DNA from: Aurifilum marmelostoma
Lineage: Eukaryota > Ascomycota > Sordariomycetes > Diaporthales > Cryphonectriaceae
DNA: 64,000 nucleotides
Reading direction: 5' to 3'
NCBI GenBank assembly: GCA_027559495.1
Contig: JAMXSV010000003.1
Location: 620,001-684,000, forward strand
The notes beneath the pieces were generated by a model. It saw nothing but the letters and a program-made list of their open reading frames with translations. It was not told the origin of the DNA and ran no database searches. This document shows, one piece after another, positions 57,245-64,000 of the stretch. Made by a program: the position numbers and the translations under genes. Within the stretch, counting starts at the first letter, position 1, and each line of letters starts with the position of its first letter.

Positions 57245-60200
57245 CGACCTATGTGTTCTCGACATTGGTTGAACGCTGCCCACGAATTCAACCATCGAGG
57301 GCCTTGGGCGCTTATTTGGAAGTTGTCCTTTGTTCCTAGCAGCGGCGGGATACCGCCCTAATGCCGGTTGCACAGAACTCAAGGCCTGGGCCTTTCGTGG
57401 GCACCGCTGCATCGATCTATTCCCAAACTTCTTGTGTGAGTGTGTGTGTGTGTGTGTGACCCTCCGACGGTGCACGCGAAGGCGCCCTCCCTCCCTCTTG
57501 GTCCCTGTAGGAACTAGTATTGCTACTGTACGGTAGGAGGTTCCGACCACGAGCAGCCATCTCCCATGCACGGACGGGGTGCACGAGGCGGGCTGCATTG
57601 AACTCTGATCAGATGGCGCAAGCCCGTCCAACGGTCATCAGAGACAACCGCTTGGTCTGTTTTTGCTCTGCCTCCACCTTTGTCAACTCTGCCCTGCGAA
57701 GGTGGTGCCATGGTCACGTCTGGGCTCCGCCGAGAGGCAGCGGCCTATGAGGTGATGGTGGCCCTGCGCAACGTCAGAGTTGGGAGATGGGTGGCAACTT
57801 TGCTGCGTTCATAATAAGGTGTACTGTAAGCCAAGCCTGCCCCCCGTCCGACGAGATCTGCTCAAGATCTTCGTACCTCTCAGAAGGAAAAGACATAGCC
57901 CCCCCGTCCCCCGAGATCCGATGAGGAGCGAACCGCCCTTTTGCTCCATCTTAGCAGACCGTGCGAGTTGTTAGCGAGAGCAGTTATAGATTGGGGCGAT
58001 CCCACACTGTACTATTTTGAGGGAGCAGTAAAGCACCAGCACAATGCCAGCCGCCACGTTTTGCACCTTGGCCGTGGTGCTGGTGTGTAGGGAACAACAG
58101 GTGACACAAAGAACGGGGTTCAGCGAGAAGAGGGATCGCTTTCAGGGTGTCAGGGTGTGTGTGTGTGTGTGCGGACAGCGCCAGCCAGTCACAACTAGTT
58201 TTTGTGGCCCAGGTTCGCCACCAAGGCTGGCCGATGGATGTCCTGATCGATGCTTGTTGCCCCTCCTCGGCGGATCTGCGCTTGAAGAATGGCCAATGCC
58301 TCGCAGCCATTCATGCGAGGGCTTCCCCCCCCCCCCTCCTCCTCCTTCTCGCCTGCAGCACCGACCAGTATCGCTGCCCAGTTCTCTTCTGCTGCTGCTG
58401 GCGTCCAGAGGGATCGAGCAGACACTGTGCGCTATCGCTGACCTATGTGGGGTAGAGGGTGGCGAAGTGAGAAAAGGGCTGGGCCCTGGTCGGAGCCGGG
58501 GAGGACCCAGGCGCCAGTGGCAGGTGATGCTTCAGACCTCGACAGGCCCCGAGGGCCACAAAGGGGTTATCGACCCGGGCGGGTTGAAGTTTCAGCGAGT
58601 CGAGGGCCTGCTCACAGCCTCTCGCCGTCCCTGGACCGCCAAGCCTGGCGACCCGCGACTGTGACGACGGGTGGGCGTTTGAGCTTAGTGCTGCCCCCCC
58701 CCCTAAGCGGTCTCCAATCTCAGCAAGCAGAAAGCTGAGATCATGGTAGCCTCCCCTCCCACCCTCCTCCCCAGGGCCCTCTCTCTGGTCTGCACCCCCT
58801 TGGACAAACCAGCCCTTCCCAAAACCTAGTGGCCAATGATGCCATCCATCTTGTAACACGATCGAGTCTGCAATTGATGAAATTGTTCAAACTGACGGCA
58901 GTCATCTCATATCTCCCGCCTCGACTAGGTTGTTTTGTGGTCGGCCTGGTGTGGTGATATCGTGTTAGTACCGTCTCAGTCATGCATTGACTGTGTAGCC
59001 AAGTCTTGTTGATGGTCATGACCAGTGACAACCTTTCCAACATTCGATCATCGAGGGATGACCTCGCTCGCGGGGCTCGCGGGCCATCTCGGGCAGCGAA
59101 CTTGTTGAGAAGGGGCACGTTGGGCCTAGCGAGCAGAGCTTTTTGGATCTGTCCCTCAAGGTTTGCTGTTACGAAGCACAGTGATCGGAGGAAGCTCGAG
59201 ACTGTGGCAGCATTCCACAGAGGAAGAGAGAGAGAAGGACAAAAATCGAGCTTGGCCGATTCCAAACCCAGCAGTGATGGCTGTGTCCAATGAGACGGAG
59301 ATGAAGGTGGTCAGGCCCCTGCGAAAAGTTATCCTAATGCACTCACACTATGGTAAGCGGGAGTGGAGCATCCCTGCACAAAACCGAATTCGACACCTCA
59401 TTCTCATGGCGATCGTCGATGGATCCGTCGTTGATTGGCCATCTTGACGGAGAAAAGGTGGGGGTCTCCGTATCTCGACTGCTTTCAGATGGGCATTAGT
59501 CCGTGTTTTTGTTGGGGTATTGATACTGTGTCATCCACCTGCAGGCACAGTTGGAATTGCACGGTGGCACGCTCCCTAGTGTCTTGCCTCTCCTGCCTTC
59601 CTCAGTGCGTCTGCATGCGTGGTCGTCCAGAGCCCATCCTGGCCACACCCCTGTCTGAGACCCTGGTTGCTCCTGGGTGGCCCTGGTTCCGTGCCAGGCC
59701 ATCCCGGGCCTAACCCTGGACCAGAGAGTCCATGGCGACCCACCCCTTAGGTCGCTCCTAGTCCCCCCCCCCCAGTTCTGTCCCTCGTCCAACCAGAAGA
59801 TTCGCCCACGCCGGGACCCCCAGGCCGCGAGCAGGACTCAGTAACTCTCTGACCTGCCACTCCCACTCCCACCCTCGCCTCTCTCTTCTACTTCTACCTA
59901 CCCATCCCGAACCCTATACCATCATCCGTCTCGCCCACCACCCTTTCCGTCGCAATATACCTACCGCCTCTTCAAATCAAATCCGACCCCATACCATCTT
60001 GTCTCTTACTTGCCTTATCCCCCCCATCTTCTACTTCGTCTCTCAACAACGCTTTTACCAGCATCGACAAAAACCAAATCACTCTTCTTCACCACCCAAC
60101 CATCCCTTTGTCACACGTGTCACCACGCACAGGAAAATCTCACCAACACACCCCTACCTACCTACCTTCCAGCCGACGTTCAAACCTTACCTCGGTGTTT

Positions 60201-60303
60201 CGATTCGTATTTAATACCGCACAAATCCGGCGTACAGCAAACACACAAGCAAATTGGAGCAATCAAGGCGACACAGAAGACATCCCTTAGACCACCAGCA
60301 ATC

Positions 60304-61027
60304 ATGTCGCAATACTATCACTACAACACCCACCAACAACATCCCACACAGGCCACCGCCTCGGGTCACCATGGTGGTCGGAATCGCCGGCAGCCGAGGC
60401 TGTCGGTTTCCCAAAACCAATCTCACAAGCAGTTTCGAGGTGTGCGGAGCATGAAGGAGCTCCCCACCGAGTCACCATCGGTCTCGAGCTTCCGCCGGAC
60501 CTTTGAGCTCGGTCGGAGTTTCGATCTGGACGATGACCTCGACTTTGTGCCCGGCCTCATCACCGAGAGTGACGTGAGTCCCCATTCCACCCCCCCCTTC
60601 CCTTTCCCCTGAACCTGAGGATGTTGGCCGGCCGCTTGGCTACTGCGCCCCTCTCTCCGACCCTCCCGGACTTTTGCGCGCCTAGAGAGAGGGCCTCGTG
60701 AGCTGACAAGTGTTGCACCTGAAGTTGGCCTACAGCAGCGGCTCTGAGCGATCCTCCCTTGCCAGCAACTCCCCAGCCGGCTCCCCTACTCAGCAACCCC
60801 AGGTTGTCGCCACTACCTATCAACTCAACTCGAACTCTCCTGCCTTCATGCCATCATACCAGACTCCTCACTCCTCACTGAAGCTTCACCAACCTTCCGC
60901 CACCCGCACCCGCAATGCCATCCCCATCATCAACCCCGCCAACGGCCAAGGCCTGACCATGCCTAGCCCCCCACAATCGGTCTCGCCCTCGGTCCGGATG
61001 CAGCAGAGCCTTCGCCACCGGTGGTAG
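60304..61027 (+). CDS. Small disordered protein with acidic core motif, uncharacterised
   Basis: About 190 residues from two exons, 60304-60573 and 60725-61027, joined by a 151-nt intron (GTGAGT...GAAG) in phase 0. The His/Gln-rich start (MSQYYHYNTHQQHPTQ) and basic patch (GRNRRQPRLS) lead to a conserved-looking core: KELPTESPSVSSFRRTFELGRSFDLDDDLDFVPGLITESD, completed by LAYSSGSERSSLASNSP after the splice. The C-terminal part is Ser/Pro/Gln-rich with ATRTRNAIPIINPANGQG and ends in RHRW. No enzyme fold, membrane segment or signal peptide. I believe similar small proteins occur in other filamentous ascomycetes but cannot name a function. The gene has an unusually long ATG-free leader and 6 kb of gene-poor upstream DNA, as seen with regulated genes. 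Confidence 0.72.
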
Positions 61028-63731
61028 ACGGCGGGACGTCGCTCTCTCTCTCTCCTTCCTTTCCAGACGGGGTGATTGCTTTGTCCCGCCCGTCGTCAAC
61101 ACCATCGAGGCATTGAGGACTGTGGGTTCACCACGCCCAGTACTCTCTCAGGCAGCTGTTCATCTTGGCGAGCATCGACCTTCAACAAGCAGGCATTCGA
61201 CATTCAATTCTTGAAACATGGCAGGCATGGAGCGCCAGCCGACTCGACTGTCGGCCCGCGCTTTTTCCACCAAACCCTGTACAAAGAACTTTTCCCAAAC
61301 TTGTGTTTTACCCGTCGAGGCACGGTGGAGTTGACACTCCTGGCAACGCCTTGGATTTCGCGGATATACCATTTTTAAACTATTGCTGCTTGTAATACGA
61401 CAACGCAGGATCGGTGCTACGACTTCGAAAGATGAGCTGTTTTGATATCTCACTTGGATTGGGCGTTTCATTTTACCCGGACCTGCATCCTCGACGACTA
61501 TGTTCATTGGAATCGGTGTTTTTTTTTTTTCTTTATCCACGGCGGAGTTGGACAGGCCTAATTTCCCCACATTTCGGAACGGCAAGCGGCGATTTTTCGC
61601 ATGATAAAAACGGTCTACCTTGGGTCTTTCGAGTCTCGAGACGGAGAAAAAAAAAGATTTGCTTGCAGCATTTAGAGCAAAAACATCCTACGGGTTGCGG
61701 CAGTCGTCACAAGCGGAGTTTCACTTTTGTGTACCAACAAGTCGGAGGGGAAGGGTGGTGTTTTCTTCATGCTTATATGGGCTTATGGAAACAACAAGAC
61801 CTGGAGCGATCAGGCGGGACGGCAAAGAACATTGCGGACTATGCGTCAATTGTTTTAAACCTACGAACCGGGCAGCGGCTTGGGCGGGCAAACGGATCTG
61901 GTGGAGTTGGTCTACTTATTATTTCTTGGGTCGTACATCTCATCTTTTTTCCTTCTCTCTTTTTTTTTTTCATGTAACATGGGCTGCGCTTTTATCCCAT
62001 AATCTGTCGGCTTATTATCTCTCTTTTGTCGAGGCTTCTCCCCTCGCTCTCTTTCGCTATGGCTGGCAGGGTTTTCTGAAACGGGATGCATACTGAGGGG
62101 CGCGGAAATCCTGGCTTTATGTCTTGAAGAAAGAGGGCAACTGATGCATTTTGGTTACGGCTGGAGCGTTTTGGGGTGTTTCTTGGGTTTCCATACCCGG
62201 ACTTGGAGAGCGCGTGCTCGATTAGTTGTCCGAGTCTTGAGAGCAGAATCGAACAAAAGAGGCTTACCCAAAGCCTATTTCATCAAACCTGTCGTGCTCT
62301 CTATGCTACATTACCTGAAGTGATGTCCTTGATCAGATGCACGGATATTCCCCCCCAGCCTGGCAATCCCTCTGTTCTGAGCCTCACGGCACTGCTGCCA
62401 AACGCAGATACAAGCCTGGCAGTCCACTGCAGTTATGTCTACACATCACATGATTACAACCAAACTTGAGTTCACTGACAACCCACCTGCATCCCACTGT
62501 TGTCCATTCTCCTCTGCCTGGTCTATCTGCTACTCGCCATAGTGGAAAAAGCGGTTGCCACCAACCTGAGACACCCTGATAACAGTCATCCTACGTAGAT
62601 AGTATCCTACTAAGAAGACAGATTTCAACAAGTAGCAAAGCTGATCTCCCTCCAAGAGACTAACACGTAGTTAGACACCCTCAATACTGAGTTGTGTGGT
62701 GTGCTGGAGGATCTTGTTCATGCTGAGTGGATGTCTGGAATAACATCGGACTTTGATCCGAAAATTTGACTGGATTCTGAAGCATAGTCTTGACATCCTC
62801 ATTTCTAGTCAACCCTATATTTTGGCCCCGTTCCTTGACTGGGCTGAGTCCAGAAGTATAGGGTAGGGTTGCCAGGCAGATTTATACTGAACACACGAGG
62901 AGTAATTCGAAGGACCGCCAAGTGAATAAAGGCATGCCCAGCCAGCTGTGGTCTCGCAGGAGAGCACGCACCTCGGGCGCCTGCATATGGATGGCATCTC
63001 TGCACTGCCCTTTACTCTGTCTCTCTTGCTCTTCTTCGACGGAAATATTGGGATTTTTTGAATAGTCTCAACATTGACAAACGTCTCATCTTCGAGACTC
63101 ATCAACTAGAGCAACATTAAACACGATAATTATACTTTCAATGCCAGCCTTGCATCACTTGAATGGAACGTATCAAGCTCCGTTCATAATTATGCCATGA
63201 ATCAGTCCCCGAGAACACATACATGCTACTGATGTGACTCATGTGTAAATTCCGAGAACCAGTCATGCCCAGCCTAGTGTATTGAGCTCATGAGGGGCAC
63301 AACTGCTCTCACTTGGCTGTGAACAAGGTTCAGCATCTATCCTAATGCGTTCTCATCTGACGGGTGACAAGTTGGTCAGTCGCTGGCCACGAGTTCCCGT
63401 CCCGAGCTTATGGGCAAAGAAGAGAAGAGAGACCAAGACGCTTGTGGTTGGAGATCCGGCTGGAAGAGAGATGGATTCATCCGTACTCCGTGTTGGGGGA
63501 ATATCTATATGACCCAGGCCAATATTCTGCCGCCAGATGTCAATATGCGGGGAATAGTAGGGGCGCGCGGCGGGGAGGAGGCAGGATATTATACAAACCA
63601 GATTGTTCGTGAAGTACATATATGGCCGGCCTGCTTCCCCCGAGTGCAACTCAACAGCCTTGCATAATATCTAAGTGGATTAACAGTTTCCTAGCAAATA
63701 CCATCATACAGTTGCTGATCAGATCATCAAC
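61028..63731. other. Intergenic, 3' region of the disordered-protein gene and MFS promoter
   Basis: 2.7 kb. 61028 to about 62100 is probably a long 3' UTR (T-runs at 61518-61531, 61958-61970). Frames at 61414-61977 and 61620-62096 are T-rich and motif-free. 63,400-63,731 is the likely promoter of the MFS gene. No other gene is recognised. Confidence 0.55.
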
Positions 63732-64000
63732 ATGGGCATCGGGGTACTGGAAGGTAAGAAAGGACAGTCTATTCTAAGGACAGCACAGGAGAGCTCACAT
63801 CCATCGACTTAATTACCAGATCACAGCACTCTCGCGCACGTTCCAGGCACGGTGTTTCTGGACGACGAGACGGCCCGCAGCGAGGATGCCGCAGCCGTAG
63901 AGGGCTTGAAGCACGGCAAGGGCAGAGATTCCCACATAGTCCTGGCACCTCAGCCATCAGACGACCCCAACGATCCCCTCAACTGGCCCATGTGGAGAAA
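63732..64000 (+). CDS. MFS transporter, N-terminal part (cut by window end)
   Basis: Start of a fungal major facilitator superfamily transporter. Exon 1 (63732-63753) encodes MGIGVLE plus one base; intron 63754-63819 (GTAAGA...CCAG); exon 2 continues past the window. Spliced, it reads MGIGVLED then HSTLAHVPGTVFLDDE, and near the edge HIVLAPQPSDDPNDPLNWPMWRK. The VLED...HVPGT opening and the DDPxDPLNWPxWRK signature just before the first membrane helix are hallmarks of a large fungal MFS drug/metabolite exporter group. The transport substrate cannot be inferred, and all membrane helices lie outside the window. Confidence 0.88.

Larger units (their letters stand above)
54192..60303. other. 6.1 kb gene-poor, microsatellite-rich interval
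   Basis: No supportable gene. The P450 3' UTR occupies the left end. 55270-55300 and 55640-55653 are G/GC-rich runs. Dinucleotide repeats cluster at 56081-56205, 56360-56390, 56530-56565, 57023-57048 and 57189-57244. Open frames at 56341-57159 and 58044-58664 (plus) are repeat-driven or motif-free. From about 59,735 to 60,303 the plus strand lacks any ATG and is C/T- then A/C-rich, as expected for a long 5' leader of the next gene. Confidence 0.5.

Noticed and set aside
58044..58664. 206-codon plus-strand frame with a hydrophobic start
   Set aside because: The start resembles a signal peptide only weakly, the body includes repeat-derived VCVCV and poly-Pro, and no family pattern appears.
61414..61977. 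187-codon plus-strand frame after the disordered-protein gene
   Set aside because: T-rich, with poly-Phe from homopolymers; most likely 3' UTR.

Overview
The window is nuclear DNA of a filamentous ascomycete (Pezizomycotina, most likely Sordariomycetes). The evidence is short introns of about 65-150 nt with GTAAGT-type donors, CTAAC/CTGAC branch sites and CAG/TAG acceptors, monocistronic genes on both strands, GC-rich coding DNA, long pyrimidine-rich leaders, and fungal genes such as TRM12, NatC MAK10/NAA35, TMA46, ATP15, a CE5 cutinase, a P450 and a fungal-type MFS transporter. I cannot name the genus from sequence alone. I recognise no tRNA, rRNA, transposon or CRISPR array.

Layout. 0.9-10.5 kb is dense with housekeeping genes: mitochondrial i-AAA protease (YME1), a classical short-chain dehydrogenase (-), the wybutosine enzyme TRM12, an SSP120-like EF-hand secretory protein (-) and ORC6. 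A 4 kb gene-free stretch follows. 14.5-20.2 kb holds a Cys-rich single-pass membrane protein and an aquaporin with a very long N-terminus. 22.1-25.8 kb holds a steroid 5-alpha-reductase-like membrane enzyme (-) and a divergent protein disulfide isomerase (-). 28.7-38.1 kb has two small coiled-coil proteins (both -) separated by 7.8 kb without a recognisable gene. 41.1-48.5 kb is again dense: an atypical SDR, TMA46 (-) sharing a divergent promoter with ATP15 (+), and MAK10/NAA35. 48.7-54.2 kb is accessory in character: a cutinase/acetylxylan esterase (-), an AT-richer tract and a cytochrome P450. After 6.1 kb of microsatellite-rich non-coding DNA come a small disordered protein with a long ATG-free leader and, cut by the window end, an MFS transporter.

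The genes do not form one pathway. Housekeeping genes (mitochondrial quality control and ATP synthase, tRNA modification, replication origin recognition, N-terminal acetylation, translation) alternate with secretion/ER genes and with lifestyle genes (cutinase, P450, MFS).

The most unusual feature is in the disulfide isomerase gene. Its first thioredoxin active site (WYAPWCGHC) can only be assembled by splicing through two consecutive 8-nt microexons, each flanked by good splice signals. Skipping either one, or both, breaks the frame. The second active site of the same protein is CPFC rather than CGHC. Exon boundaries throughout are my manual splice calls, checked for phase and for family motifs, not supported by RNA data.
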